Notes: a model not told the origin generated them from the letters alone. Shown: positions 1 through 7,388, counted from the first letter of the stretch. The stretch is DNA of 9,947 nucleotides from Bacillota bacterium (GCA_023440105.1 JAEXSY010000331.1:1-9947); one strand, 5' to 3'. Numbers and translations: made by a program.

Positions 1-206
1 GAATAGAAGAGTGCCGTACTGCCCTTCTTAAGGCATCAAAAAATGTCCTTGATGGCAATTTCATCGAAGGGATGGCCAGTGTGGGAGGCTGTATAGGTGG
101 TGCTGGCTGCCTGACCCATGGACCCAAAAGCAAAATGGACGTTGATAAATACGGAAAAGAAGCTTACGAAAAAACTATCACTGATGCCATAAGTGTTTTG
201 AAGTAA
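1..206 (+). CDS. [FeFe]-hydrogenase-like protein, C-terminal fragment
   Basis: Only the last 67 codons are in the window; the reading frame starts at position 3 and ends with TAA at 204-206. The residues EGMASVGGCIGGAGCLTHG match the third H-cluster motif of [FeFe] hydrogenases (usually MACxGGCxxG), where one Cys binds the [4Fe-4S] subcluster and the other bridges to the 2Fe site. The tail that follows (DKYGKEAYEKTI) resembles the short C-terminus of monomeric clostridial ferredoxin-dependent hydrogenases. By family, it would catalyse H2 evolution or uptake, or H2 sensing, in the cytoplasm. The first motif Cys is Ser here (AGT at 78-80), while the second Cys (TGT at 90-92) is kept. The gene is convergent with the next one, with only 13 bp between stop codons and no visible terminator. 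The family call is fairly secure; activity cannot be judged without the N-terminal part. Confidence 0.8.
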   Translation, partial: IEECRTALLKASKNVLDGNFIEGMASVGGCIGGAGCLTHGPKSKMDVDKYGKEAYEKTITDAISVLK

Positions 207-219
207 TCTACTTCTTATA

Positions 220-798
220 TTAATTGCTCTTCTCTACGGAATAGGATAATAAGAAAACAGAGGCAAAGAAAAGCACCTTGTAAAGATAGCTCCAGGGGAA
301 GTAATATATATCGTAAATTATATAATTATAAGCCTGCGCAATTATTAAGAGAGATGCATTAATAATTGAAAGATAGAGCACTAAGTTCTTATATAAGCCT
401 TTAGTTAATAATAAAGTAAAGGCAATCATAAGGCAAAAGGATATCACGATGAAAACTATGGAAAACATATCTAAAACTAAGTGTGAGGAAAATAGATTAT
501 TGCGCCCCTCTATAAGGAAATGAAGAACAGGGGAGGAATCAAAAATAAAAGCTATAGATATAATATTAAAGGGAATTAGAACCGTGGAGCTTAATTTATT
601 TTTTGACTTTATAGAGGCTATAGAAAATATAATCATTATGATAGTAGTGATTAAATGATAAAATAATCCTATAGGATTATTTGAAAAAAAATGATGTATT
701 TGAGACACAGCAAAGGTAGCTGTAGAAACTAAAGCTATTAATGAAGCTATATATCTTATTTTATCATTATCTATGAATCTATCTCTTAAATTTATCAT
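220..798 (-). CDS. Hypothetical six-helix integral membrane protein
   Basis: I do not recognise this 192-residue protein. It is very hydrophobic, with about six predicted transmembrane segments near residues 15-33, 44-63, 72-88, 108-132, 138-157 and 170-187, short polar loops, and no Cys cluster or catalytic motif. The aromatic stretch around 158-172 (YNYIIYDIYYFPWSYLY) is notable. The start is supported by AGGTGATC, reading on the minus strand, just upstream of the ATG at 798. It lies downstream of the LTA-synthase-like gene on the same strand, but a terminator (901-940) separates them, so it is probably transcribed on its own. It converges with the hydrogenase gene. It could be a small sensor-associated or transport membrane protein, but nothing in the sequence decides this. 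Confidence 0.75.
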   Translation of the reverse strand: MINLRDRFIDNDKIRYIASLIALVSTATFAVSQIHHFFSNNPIGLFYHLITTIIMIIFSIASIKSKNKLSSTVLIPFNIISIAFIFDSSPVLHFLIEGRNNLFSSHLVLDMFSIVFIVISFCLMIAFTLLLTKGLYKNLVLYLSIINASLLIIAQAYNYIIYDIYYFPWSYLYKVLFFASVFLLSYSVEKSN

Positions 799-900
799 GG
801 TTGATCACCTCACAAAAAACATTATCCCATATGCTGGTAGGATTTTCCACTACAAATTGATTACAGAGTTTAATTTTTAACATTAAGTTAAATATTTATT

Positions 901-940
901 AAAAAAGCCATAGCACTTATTGGAATAAGTGTTATGGCTT
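901..940 (-). terminator. Rho-independent terminator of the LTA-synthase-like gene
   Basis: A 16-bp stem (905-920 with 925-940, one G-T wobble) closes a four-base loop. Read on the minus strand it is followed by six T residues (the A run at 901-906). It sits about 65 bp past the stop of the minus-strand sulfatase-fold gene and is oriented to end that transcript. The plus-strand side has only a weak T-rich tail. Confidence 0.85.
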
Positions 941-1004
941 TCTACTTGTTATTTATCTAAAATATAATTTATATATAGTTCTCTGTATGACTTTTAAATT
1001 GAAT

Positions 1005-2987
1005 TCACTGATTCACATCTATATCAGAATAATATAGAAGGCTACCCGTAGAGCTTAAGATTTCTTTTCCTTTGGATACCTGCTTTACTGATAGAGAATC
1101 ACCATCTTCAATTTTTATATCCTCTGCCATTAAAGTATTTTCATCAATATATACAGTTTCTACAGAATCATCATTCACATAAATTCTGCTCCATTCTGTG
1201 AAGTTTTCACCTATAACATATAGGCTTGAATCTTCTAAGTCATAATCTGTGAGCTTAATATCTAGGACGCCCATTTTCAGATCTGTAGGTTCGTAGATTG
1301 TTTCTTCATTATAAATGTATTTTTCTCCATAAAGCATATCGTATTGAAGAGCATGGAGCATTTCTTTATAATCTACTTCCTTCTGCTCCCTTTGATGGAA
1401 TCTGGTAAGAGTCCCTTCATCTATTCCTAATCTATTTAAAACCTCTGAGGATAGCTGCCAGGCTGCTAAATCTCTATCCTTCTTTTCCATTTCAAAGTTG
1501 CTCCAGATAACGTACTCTGTGGTATAGGTATCACCAGTGGATAAATCCTCATCCTGAATATTTAGGGAAGGAAGATGATCTCCGTAAAGCACTAGTACTA
1601 CTGGTTCTTCATAGCTGTCTAGGGCTTTAGTTAAATTCTCTATAAAGCTATCCATCTCTTTTAGCTGATTCACATAGTATTCCATAGCATTGATTTCACC
1701 TTCAGTTAAATCCTCTGAGTTCACTGATATGGTCTTATCATATTCCACAGGAGTAGTAGGATACTTACCGTGGCCTTGTACAGAGACAGTGTAAAGGTAA
1801 TCTTGTCCATCTGTGGAGTTAAGAGCATCTAATATGCTATTTATAAGTACCTTATCCTTATACCAGCCTAAGGGTGTTTCCTCTAAGTCCTTCATGTATT
1901 CTGAAGACGTAAAGGTATCAAAGCCAAGCATACTGTATATAAGATTTCTATCATAAAAGGTTCCTGTATTGTTGTGAATAGCGTGAGCGGTGTAACCTAG
2001 CTCCTTTAAGTTATATGGTACTGATTCACTGGTAGATTCTTGTAGTATCGTTGTATAAGGATATTCTCCTGCACCAAAAAATTCTGTGCTCATTTGAGTT
2101 ATAACCTCAAATTCTGTATTAGCCGTTCCTGCTCCTATAACCGGCGCCTTGAAAAGCCCCGAGGAATTGTTCTCAAGAAGAGAGTGGAATACAGGTATTG
2201 GGTCTTCAGAGAAAGTGATATTTTTCAATCTTGCTACATCAAAAAAGGACTCTAGCTGTAGCATAACAATATTTGGGGTCTCCAGAGGAGCAGTATCTTC
2301 CGCTCCTATTTTATCGGAAATATTGTCTACCATCTCTTCAGAATAACCATCTGGTTTATTTATGCCAATATCCACCACACTTCTGGAAAAACAGTATGCA
2401 AAGCCGTAATTTTCATAAGCATTAGCTATATTTTCAAAGGTAGTAGAGATAACACCAGCCTTTGCAGATACATCAGTGGCCAGGATTAGAGCTATTCCAA
2501 TAATGGAAACCATCATAAAGCCTCTGAAGGAATAGCTTCTCTGCTTCGGTGCTTTAATCCATATATATACTATTCCTGCTATAACTAGAGCTATAGCAGC
2601 TATAATAAGAACAAGCTCTAAAGGGTTAAAATATATGTTGATAAGGCTTATAGCTGATTTTATTACCCTAAAATCTACAGCCCTAAGAGGGGTTGTCCTA
2701 AATCCTCTTATAATACAATCAGCTATGCCTAGGCCGAGCCATCCAAATGTTACAAGGCTCAGGGCAAAGGTTCTCCTTTTTATTAGTAGTGCTAAAGATA
2801 GTGTTAGGAGAATAATAAGTGAATTATATAAAAAGTTAGCAGGATGAGTAAATAAATGAACAAATCCTCCTATTATAGATCTTCTGCTTAAGGATTCTAT
2901 CACTAAGTTTAATAAAAGAGATAATGTAATGCATAAAAGTAACGGCCTTTCATAAAGCCGATTAATCAATTGATATATTTTTTTCAT
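1005..2987 (-). CDS. LTA synthase family (LtaS-like) phosphoglycerol transferase
   Basis: This 660-residue protein has the LtaS architecture: about five N-terminal membrane helices (near 16-31, 53-69, 74-92, 125-143, 156-173), then an extracytoplasmic sulfatase-fold domain (about 235-545). Enzymes of this family move glycerol-phosphate from phosphatidylglycerol onto a growing lipoteichoic acid chain or a related glycan outside the membrane. Expected active-site features are visible: Glu246 in LQLES, the likely nucleophile Thr288 in GAGTANTEFE, His406 in QGHGKYP, and Asp470-His471 in LYGDHLP (Mn and substrate ligands by analogy with S. aureus LtaS). An extra C-terminal region (about 575-650) looks like a small Ig-like/IPT fold (SLYVIGENFTEWSRIYVND). 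The start has AAAGGTGA eight bases upstream on the minus strand. Whether it is the main LTA synthase or a paralogue acting on another polymer cannot be told. Confidence 0.9.
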   Translation of the reverse strand: MKKIYQLINRLYERPLLLCITLSLLLNLVIESLSRRSIIGGFVHLFTHPANFLYNSLIILLTLSLALLIKRRTFALSLVTFGWLGLGIADCIIRGFRTTPLRAVDFRVIKSAISLINIYFNPLELVLIIAAIALVIAGIVYIWIKAPKQRSYSFRGFMMVSIIGIALILATDVSAKAGVISTTFENIANAYENYGFAYCFSRSVVDIGINKPDGYSEEMVDNISDKIGAEDTAPLETPNIVMLQLESFFDVARLKNITFSEDPIPVFHSLLENNSSGLFKAPVIGAGTANTEFEVITQMSTEFFGAGEYPYTTILQESTSESVPYNLKELGYTAHAIHNNTGTFYDRNLIYSMLGFDTFTSSEYMKDLEETPLGWYKDKVLINSILDALNSTDGQDYLYTVSVQGHGKYPTTPVEYDKTISVNSEDLTEGEINAMEYYVNQLKEMDSFIENLTKALDSYEEPVVLVLYGDHLPSLNIQDEDLSTGDTYTTEYVIWSNFEMEKKDRDLAAWQLSSEVLNRLGIDEGTLTRFHQREQKEVDYKEMLHALQYDMLYGEKYIYNEETIYEPTDLKMGVLDIKLTDYDLEDSSLYVIGENFTEWSRIYVNDDSVETVYIDENTLMAEDIKIEDGDSLSVKQVSKGKEILSSTGSLLYYSDIDVNQ

Positions 2988-3081
2988 ATTATCACCTTTA
3001 TATTAATAATTTTGAATAATAGTATATTCTTCATTAATTGATTTACTGGAAATTATCATTAGTGCTTTTTTAGATATAAAG

Positions 3082-3118
3082 CGTATATAATAATATCTAA
3101 TTCATACTATTATATACG
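3082..3118. repeat. 14-bp inverted repeat containing divergent TATAAT boxes
   Basis: The arms 3082-3095 and 3105-3118 (CGTATATAATARTA type, one mismatch) are separated by nine bases. Each arm contains TATAAT, one on each strand (3086-3091 plus, 3109-3114 minus). It could be an operator, a divergent promoter core, or simply an AT-rich palindrome. No clear -35 box pairs with either TATAAT. Confidence 0.5.
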
Positions 3119-3152
3119 TAATAGTTTTATAAAAGTTGCTATTATGGGTAGG

Positions 3153-3182
3153 TGTACAATCATATTAGACTAATCATATAAT
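3153..3182 (+). promoter_or_regulatory. Candidate sigma-A promoter upstream of the structured intergenic region
   Basis: TGTACA (3153-3158) and a perfect TATAAT (3177-3182) are 18 bp apart. Transcription would start near 3189 and run into the inverted-repeat structure at 3213-3314, then possibly on to the bPH gene. The -35 match is only moderate. Confidence 0.4.
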
Positions 3183-3212
3183 ATAGTTTTTTTGTGAGCA
3201 GAGTTTGGAAGT

Positions 3213-3314
3213 TATGTTAAGGGTGTGTGAACTTTAATATATTGTATGAATAAAATTATAAATATACCTTAGTTCAAATTTCCTCTAAGACCTAATATAC
3301 ACCCTCATAACATA
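3213..3314 (+). repeat. Long inverted repeat enclosing a possible structured RNA or MITE-like element
   Basis: The left arm TATGTTAAGGGTGT (3213-3226) pairs with ACACCCTCATAACATA (3299-3314) through 7 + 7 bp with a two-base bulge. Inside it, TGAACT and AGTTCA can form a second helix, and CTTAG/CTAAG a third. As RNA this gives a branched fold of about 100 nt. It matches no riboswitch or RNA class I recognise. A small non-coding RNA, a 5' leader of the bPH gene, or a miniature transposon remnant with terminal inverted repeats are all possible. Confidence 0.4.
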
Positions 3315-3432
3315 TTTGCCAATATATTTGTCGAATTAAATCGTAGATAGTATAAAAAACTTGCATAAAGCAAAATCTACACGATAATTAAACTCTTTTA
3401 AGCTGTTGGTCATTAAATCAATTCATAATATT

Positions 3433-3462
3433 CTGTTATAAGATGGTTGAATTATATATAAT
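3433..3462 (+). promoter_or_regulatory. Candidate promoter of the bPH-domain gene
   Basis: A TATAAT box at 3457-3462 lies 33 bp upstream of the ATG, with a poor -35 (CTGTTA, 3433-3438) at 18-bp spacing. The AGGGGAG ribosome-binding site at 3482-3488 follows. The surrounding AT-rich sequence makes other -10 registers possible. Confidence 0.4.
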
Positions 3463-3494
3463 ATAAATGATAATAAATTTAAGGGGAGAGGTAT

Positions 3495-3893
3495 ATGTCA
3501 GCTAATCAATATATGTGGAAGGATAGAAAGAGAATTCTCGGTATGCCTATATCCTTCACGAAGTATTCTCTAACAAAGGATAGGTTATTTTGTGAGGTAG
3601 GGCTTCTCAGTACAAAATATGATGAACTTTTATTATATAGAATAAGGGATATAGGATTCAGCAGAAGTTTTGGACAAAAGCTTCTGGGTGTTGGGACTAT
3701 AATCTTGCAGTCCTCCGATAAAAGTACTCCCGTATTGGAGCTTAAAAATATTAAGAGAGCTTATGAGGTTAAGGAGCTGATTCATAAGCAGGTAGAGGAA
3801 ATGAAGCTTGCCAGAAGAGTTAGGGTAGGAGAGTATATGGGTGATCACAATTTAATGGAAGACATGGACAGTGATGATGATATAGAATCTTAA
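3495..3893 (+). CDS. bPH-domain (YdbS/YdbT-like, PF03703-type) protein
   Basis: This 132-residue protein carries one bacterial pleckstrin-homology-like domain over about residues 15-105. The pattern is typical: YSLTKDRLFCEVGLLSTKYDELLLYRIRDI, then LLGVGTIIL, and a closing helix with EVKELIHKQVEEMK. In this family the N-terminal strands are followed by a basic-rich loop and a C-terminal helix; bPH proteins are usually membrane-associated and their biochemical role is unknown. There is no transmembrane helix, so it is probably cytoplasmic or peripheral. The tail after about residue 110 is strongly acidic (MEDMDSDDDIES). The ATG follows an AGGGGAG box at good spacing. It seems monocistronic, with a terminator at 4007-4043. 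The domain call is secure; function is not. Confidence 0.85.
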   Translation: MSANQYMWKDRKRILGMPISFTKYSLTKDRLFCEVGLLSTKYDELLLYRIRDIGFSRSFGQKLLGVGTIILQSSDKSTPVLELKNIKRAYEVKELIHKQVEEMKLARRVRVGEYMGDHNLMEDMDSDDDIES

Positions 3894-4006
3894 TAATAAG
3901 CACTGGTATTTTCATAATCTTCTTATAGCCATCATAATTTCATCACATAATAAGAATAATATTATCTTAGATGATTTTTCTATAAATACCCTTAAAAATT
4001 TATAGC

Positions 4007-4043
4007 AGTGAAGAATTCTATGTGGATTCTTCACTTTTTTTTT
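4007..4043 (+). terminator. Rho-independent terminator after the bPH gene
   Basis: A perfect 10-bp stem (AGTGAAGAAT at 4007-4016 with ATTCTTCACT at 4026-4035), a nine-base loop and a run of eight further T residues (4036-4043). It ends the bPH transcript just before the MFS-operon promoter. Confidence 0.9.
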
Positions 4044-4052
4044 ATTTACCAA

Positions 4053-4081
4053 TTGACAGAAAATGAAAAATACTATAAAAT
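4053..4081 (+). promoter_or_regulatory. Sigma-A promoter of the MFS/ArsR-like operon
   Basis: A perfect TTGACA (4053-4058) and TAAAAT (4076-4081) are spaced by 17 bp. The start of transcription should fall near 4088, inside the inverted repeat that follows. This is the best-matched promoter in the window. Confidence 0.75.
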
Positions 4082-4121
4082 TATTTTAACGTAAAAATAA
4101 TTTTAATGTTAAAATAATTTT
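4077..4121. promoter_or_regulatory. Putative operator: 14-bp inverted repeat over the -10 and start site
   Basis: AAAATTATTTTAAC (4077-4090) and its exact reverse complement GTTAAAATAATTTT (4108-4121) flank 17 bp. The middle contains a third copy of the core (AAAATAATTTTA-like, about 4093-4104). The repeat overlaps the -10 box and the predicted start site, where a repressor would block RNA polymerase. The operon's own ArsR-like protein is the obvious candidate ligand; this is inference. Confidence 0.6.
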
Positions 4122-4135
4122 ATTGAGGTGTTATT

Positions 4136-5416
4136 ATGGAAAATACTACTCCTGCCCCAAAAGATATAAAAACTAAAGAGGGCAAAGCTAATATATTTTA
4201 CCTTTTTCAATATAAAAGCTATAGAAAGCTTTTAATAGCAAATAGCATATCACGCTTTGGAGATTCCATTGATGCTATAGCCTTCAGCTGGCTTGTATAT
4301 ATGTTTACAGGCTCAGAGATGCTTCTGGGTATCACCTTTGCTGTTAATAGCCTTCCTAATCTTTTATTAGGAGCCTTTACAGGACTTTTGGCTGATAGGC
4401 TAGATAAAAAGAAGTTAATAATATACAGTTATTTAGGAAGAGGTTTATCTGTTGCCCTTATATCAATGCTCTACTATACAAATACCTTGAGTCTTTGGCA
4501 TATTTTTGCTTTAACAGCCTTTAATTCTACTTTGGAGATACTAATGCATCCAGCGGTAACAGCATTAACCCCAGAGCTTCTTCCTGAGAAGGACTTTACT
4601 AAGGCTTCAGCCTTTTCTAACTCTTTATATAGAACCCTTGAGCTTATAGGAACAGGGGCTGCAGGAATTATCATAGCTAGGATGTCTATTACAGGAGCTC
4701 TTTTAATTGATGCATTAACCTTTTTTGTGGGAGCTATTGTTATTGGAACCATGAAGCTTAAAGCTAAAGAAAAAGAAGAAACTAGTGAAGCCTTGAGCTT
4801 TAAAAGAGGGCTTATAGAGATTAAGGAAGGCTTTAGCTATATAAAATTAAATAAGTTTATAATGCTGGTTATTGTTCTTTTTGCAATAATAAATTTCTGC
4901 CTGGCTCCTTTAAATGTTCTTCTTCCTATTTTTGCTGAGAGGATCCTTTTAGGAGGGCCAGAAACTCTTAGTATATTAAGTATGAGCCTTACCTTAGGCA
5001 CAATCTTAGGTGGAGTAGCTATTACAGCTGTAGCCCATAGATTTAAAGGCAACAGCCTTTTGATAATTTCTACTTTGATCTTTGGCGCTGTATATGCATT
5101 ATTGGTTCTACCAGAAATATTATCCATAGGAGCAGTGGTTATAGCTTCTGCATGCTTCTTCTTCATGGGCTTTATGATTCCAGGGATGACAGCTCCTATA
5201 AATGGTTATATTCTTTCCAAAACGGATAAAAAATATTTAGGAAGAGTTAGCGGAATAATATCTTTAATTGCAACAGGGGTGTTACCACTAGGAGCAGCTA
5301 TTACTGGGGCAATGGCTCAGTACCTGCAGGTTTCGTTGATTTTCTTAATTATGGGTGCTATAATTATCGTAACTTCCCTCTATCTGTGGCTTGGAGGAAG
5401 ATTAAGTACCCGTTAA
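4136..5416 (+). CDS. MFS efflux transporter (MefA-like / MFS_3 type)
   Basis: This 426-residue protein has the 12-helix major facilitator fold. The N-terminal half begins FYLFQYKSYRKLLIANSIS and carries motif A between helices 2 and 3 (GLLADRLDKKK, residues 83-93), the signature of proton-driven antiporters. A polar loop near residues 205-220 (KLKAKEKEETSEALSFKRG) joins the two six-helix halves. The closest recognisable group is drug-efflux MFS proteins of the macrolide-efflux/enterobactin-exporter type, so export of a small toxic or signalling compound is likely, but the substrate is unknown. GAGGTG sits five bases before the ATG. It is the first gene of a two-gene operon with an ArsR-like regulator 23 bp downstream, an arrangement usual for drug-inducible exporters. 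Confidence 0.9.
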   Translation: MENTTPAPKDIKTKEGKANIFYLFQYKSYRKLLIANSISRFGDSIDAIAFSWLVYMFTGSEMLLGITFAVNSLPNLLLGAFTGLLADRLDKKKLIIYSYLGRGLSVALISMLYYTNTLSLWHIFALTAFNSTLEILMHPAVTALTPELLPEKDFTKASAFSNSLYRTLELIGTGAAGIIIARMSITGALLIDALTFFVGAIVIGTMKLKAKEKEETSEALSFKRGLIEIKEGFSYIKLNKFIMLVIVLFAIINFCLAPLNVLLPIFAERILLGGPETLSILSMSLTLGTILGGVAITAVAHRFKGNSLLIISTLIFGAVYALLVLPEILSIGAVVIASACFFFMGFMIPGMTAPINGYILSKTDKKYLGRVSGIISLIATGVLPLGAAITGAMAQYLQVSLIFLIMGAIIIVTSLYLWLGGRLSTR

Positions 5417-5439
5417 GGATGATTGATTTGAAGGATAAT

Positions 5440-6009
5440 ATGATTTTAAAGACAACAGAAGAGATAAAAGCTGTATCGGATCCTTATAGACTAAAAATTT
5501 TAAGGGTCCTTTCTTCCTATGAGGAAGGTGCTACAGCTAGTATGGTAGCAGAGGAAATGGGAGAGGTACCTTCTAAGGTCTACTACCATATTAAAAAGCT
5601 GGAAAAGGTAGGAGTTATTGAAATTGTAAAAACTGAGGTCATTAATGGTATTGTAGCTAAATACTATAAAAAGACTGCAGAAACCTTTACCATAGAGGGC
5701 GATAATGAGGAAATGAATAATCCTCTTTTCTTAAACGAAACCTACAAAACGATTAAAAGTGTATATGATGAAAGCTTGGAGATAATTAGGGAGGCTATAA
5801 GCAATAAAGAAGCCTCAAAGGATATTGCTCCAATGATAATGAGTGCTTCAGATATTTACTTAACAGAAGAAGAAATGGAGGAGCTTATTGAATATATTAG
5901 AAATGTAAAAAATAAAGCTAGTAAGAAGAAACGGGACGATAAAAAAAAGATTGATGAAGGAAGTATTCATAAGGTGCATTTTCTATTTTCTATTGTAAAT
6001 AATGAGTAG
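5440..6009 (+). CDS. ArsR-like winged-helix transcriptional regulator
   Basis: The N-terminal half (residues about 5-85 of 189) is an ArsR-type winged helix: EEIKAVSDPYRLKILRVL, a second helix TASMVAEEM, the recognition helix VPSKVYYHIKKLEKVGVIE, and a wing ending AKYYKK. The C-terminal half is helical and acidic then basic (KKKRDDKKK), without a recognised ligand domain. The protein has no cysteine, so it is not a classical metal- or thiol-sensing ArsR. I chose ATG 5440 because AAGGA precedes it by four bases. ATG 5419 has AAGG touching the codon, and an in-frame GTG at 5386 lies inside the MFS gene without a clear site. It probably represses its own operon through the inverted repeat at 4077-4121. 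No terminator was seen after it. Confidence 0.82.
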   Translation: MILKTTEEIKAVSDPYRLKILRVLSSYEEGATASMVAEEMGEVPSKVYYHIKKLEKVGVIEIVKTEVINGIVAKYYKKTAETFTIEGDNEEMNNPLFLNETYKTIKSVYDESLEIIREAISNKEASKDIAPMIMSASDIYLTEEEMEELIEYIRNVKNKASKKKRDDKKKIDEGSIHKVHFLFSIVNNE

Positions 6010-6040
6010 CTCTCCTGTTCTAATTGTTCTGAAAAATGAA

Positions 6041-6084
6041 TTAAGTTCTGCTAATTTATATGCTATAATATAATATGCTATAAT
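6041..6084 (+). promoter_or_regulatory. Tandem extended -10 promoters before the CNNM gene
   Basis: A 12-bp direct repeat ATATGCTATAAT (6058-6069 and 6073-6084, 15-bp period) supplies two TGCTATAAT extended -10 boxes. The -35 matches at 17 bp (TTAAGT, 6041-6046; TTATAT, 6056-6061) are weak, as expected when an extended -10 carries recognition. Confidence 0.55.
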
Positions 6085-6140
6085 TATTGTCATAAAAATA
6101 TAATAAAAATCATAATGAAAAACTTAGGAGTGTGGTATTT

Positions 6141-7388
6141 TTGGAACCTGGTAGTACGTGGGAGATCGTTGCGCTAATTATTTTGCTTTGTCTTTCTGGC
6201 TTTTTCTCTATGTCAGAAACTGCCCTTATGGCCCTTAGTAAGATAAGGATAAGGCATATGGTAGAGGATAATGTGAAAAATGCAAAGCTTGTGGAAAAGC
6301 TAGTTGAGAACCCACAAAGACTTTTAGGAAGCATACTTGTTGGAAATAATCTTGTTAATATAGGAGCATCTTCTCTTGCAACGACAATAGCTTATGATTC
6401 CTTGGGGAATTCTGGGGTGGCTATAGCTACAGGTGTTATGACTCTTTTAGTGCTTATATTTGGAGAGATTACACCTAAATCTTTAGCAGCACAGTACTCT
6501 GAGCAGATTTCCTTAAAGATCAGCAAGCCTATTGCTTTTATAGTATTTATTTTCAGACCATTAGTTGCGGTCTTTACCTTCATATCTTCCTTCTTTATAA
6601 AGCTTTTTGGAGGCAATCCCAATGCTCATCAGCCTTTTATTACTCAAGAGGAGCTCAGGACCATAGTGGATGTCAGTGAAGAAGAGGGAGTCCTGGAGAC
6701 TGATGAAAAACAGATGATATATAATGTTTTTGAATTTGGTGACCTTCAGGTTAAGGATGTAATGGTCCAAAGAGTAGATATTGTGGCAGTAGATACAGAA
6801 GCTAGCTACTTTGAAGTTTTACAGGTAATCAAGAAAGAACAGTTTTCTAGAATCCCTGTGTATGAAGAAACAATAGATGATATAGTTGGTATTTTATATG
6901 CTAAGGATTTATTGGTCTCTGATATGGATGAGGAAAACTTTGATATTACTAAGCTCATGAGAGTTCCTTATTATACCTTTGAGTTCAAGAAAATTACAGA
7001 CCTATTTACAGAGATGAAAAAGGCCAGAAATCATCTTTCAGTAGTTCTTGATGAGTATGGTGGTACTGTAGGACTTATTACTATAGAGGATCTGGTAGAG
7101 GAAATAGTAGGGGATATTGAAGATGAATATGATGACGATGAAGAGAAGGAAATAGAAGTAATAAAGGAAGATGAATATGTGGTGTCTGGAAGCGCAAGAA
7201 TCTCTGATCTCAATGATATGGTAGGAACTAATATTGAATCAGAGGAGTTTGATTCTGTAGGTGGCTTTGTCATTGGACAGCTTGGACGTTTTCCTGAGCA
7301 GGCTGAGGAAATTCAATATCAGCACATTAAGTTTGTCGTGGAAGACATTGATAAAAATAGAATTAAGAAGGTAAGAATATTTACCTAA
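6141..7388 (+). CDS. CNNM/CBS/CorC family membrane protein (hemolysin-like, HlyC/CorC)
   Basis: This 415-residue protein has the full domain order of the family: an N-terminal CNNM (DUF21) membrane domain (about 5-165) with the conserved SETALMALSK and GNNLVNIGAS segments and FGEITPKSLA; two CBS domains (about 205-260 and 270-325; IPVYEETIDDIVGILYAKDLL, LSVVLDEYGGTVGLITIEDL); an acidic linker; and a CorC_HlyC domain (about 343-415). Family members are Mg2+ (or related cation) transporters or efflux regulators; the hemolysin name is historical. I chose the TTG at 6141 because AGGAG (6126-6130) ends 10 bases before it. The in-frame GTG at 6132 lies only one base from the AGGAG. The protein would then begin MEPGSTWEIV, a usual family N-terminus. 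Single gene, with a possible terminator at 7396-7425. Confidence 0.9.
   Translation: MEPGSTWEIVALIILLCLSGFFSMSETALMALSKIRIRHMVEDNVKNAKLVEKLVENPQRLLGSILVGNNLVNIGASSLATTIAYDSLGNSGVAIATGVMTLLVLIFGEITPKSLAAQYSEQISLKISKPIAFIVFIFRPLVAVFTFISSFFIKLFGGNPNAHQPFITQEELRTIVDVSEEEGVLETDEKQMIYNVFEFGDLQVKDVMVQRVDIVAVDTEASYFEVLQVIKKEQFSRIPVYEETIDDIVGILYAKDLLVSDMDEENFDITKLMRVPYYTFEFKKITDLFTEMKKARNHLSVVLDEYGGTVGLITIEDLVEEIVGDIEDEYDDDEEKEIEVIKEDEYVVSGSARISDLNDMVGTNIESEEFDSVGGFVIGQLGRFPEQAEEIQYQHIKFVVEDIDKNRIKKVRIFT

Larger units (their letters stand above)
2988..3494. other. 507-bp gene-free divergent intergenic region
   Basis: It lies between the minus-strand LTA-synthase-like gene and the plus-strand bPH gene. 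I see no credible coding frame. It is very AT-rich and holds an inverted repeat at 3082-3118, a promoter-like pair at 3153-3182, a long inverted repeat enclosing about 100 nt (3213-3314), and the promoter and ribosome-binding site of the bPH gene. These are listed separately. No convincing minus-strand promoter for the LTA-synthase-like gene was found. Confidence 0.6.

Noticed and set aside
206..220. Terminator between the convergent hydrogenase and membrane-protein genes
   Set aside because: The 13-bp gap holds no inverted repeat.
2149..2847. Plus-strand coding frames inside the LTA-synthase-like gene
   Set aside because: They are antisense to a clear full-length enzyme, have no ribosome-binding site and resemble no protein family.
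4474..5166. Minus-strand open frames within the MFS gene
   Set aside because: They are mirror frames of an obvious transporter and have low-complexity composition.
5386..5439. Longer N-terminus for the ArsR-like regulator (GTG at 5386 or ATG at 5419)
   Set aside because: The GTG overlaps the MFS gene without a ribosome-binding site and the 5419 ATG touches its AAGG; ATG 5440 is better placed, though 5419 cannot be excluded.
7031..7273. Minus-strand Ser-rich frame within the CNNM gene
   Set aside because: The serine runs are the antisense image of the acidic Asp/Glu linker codons; it is not a real gene.
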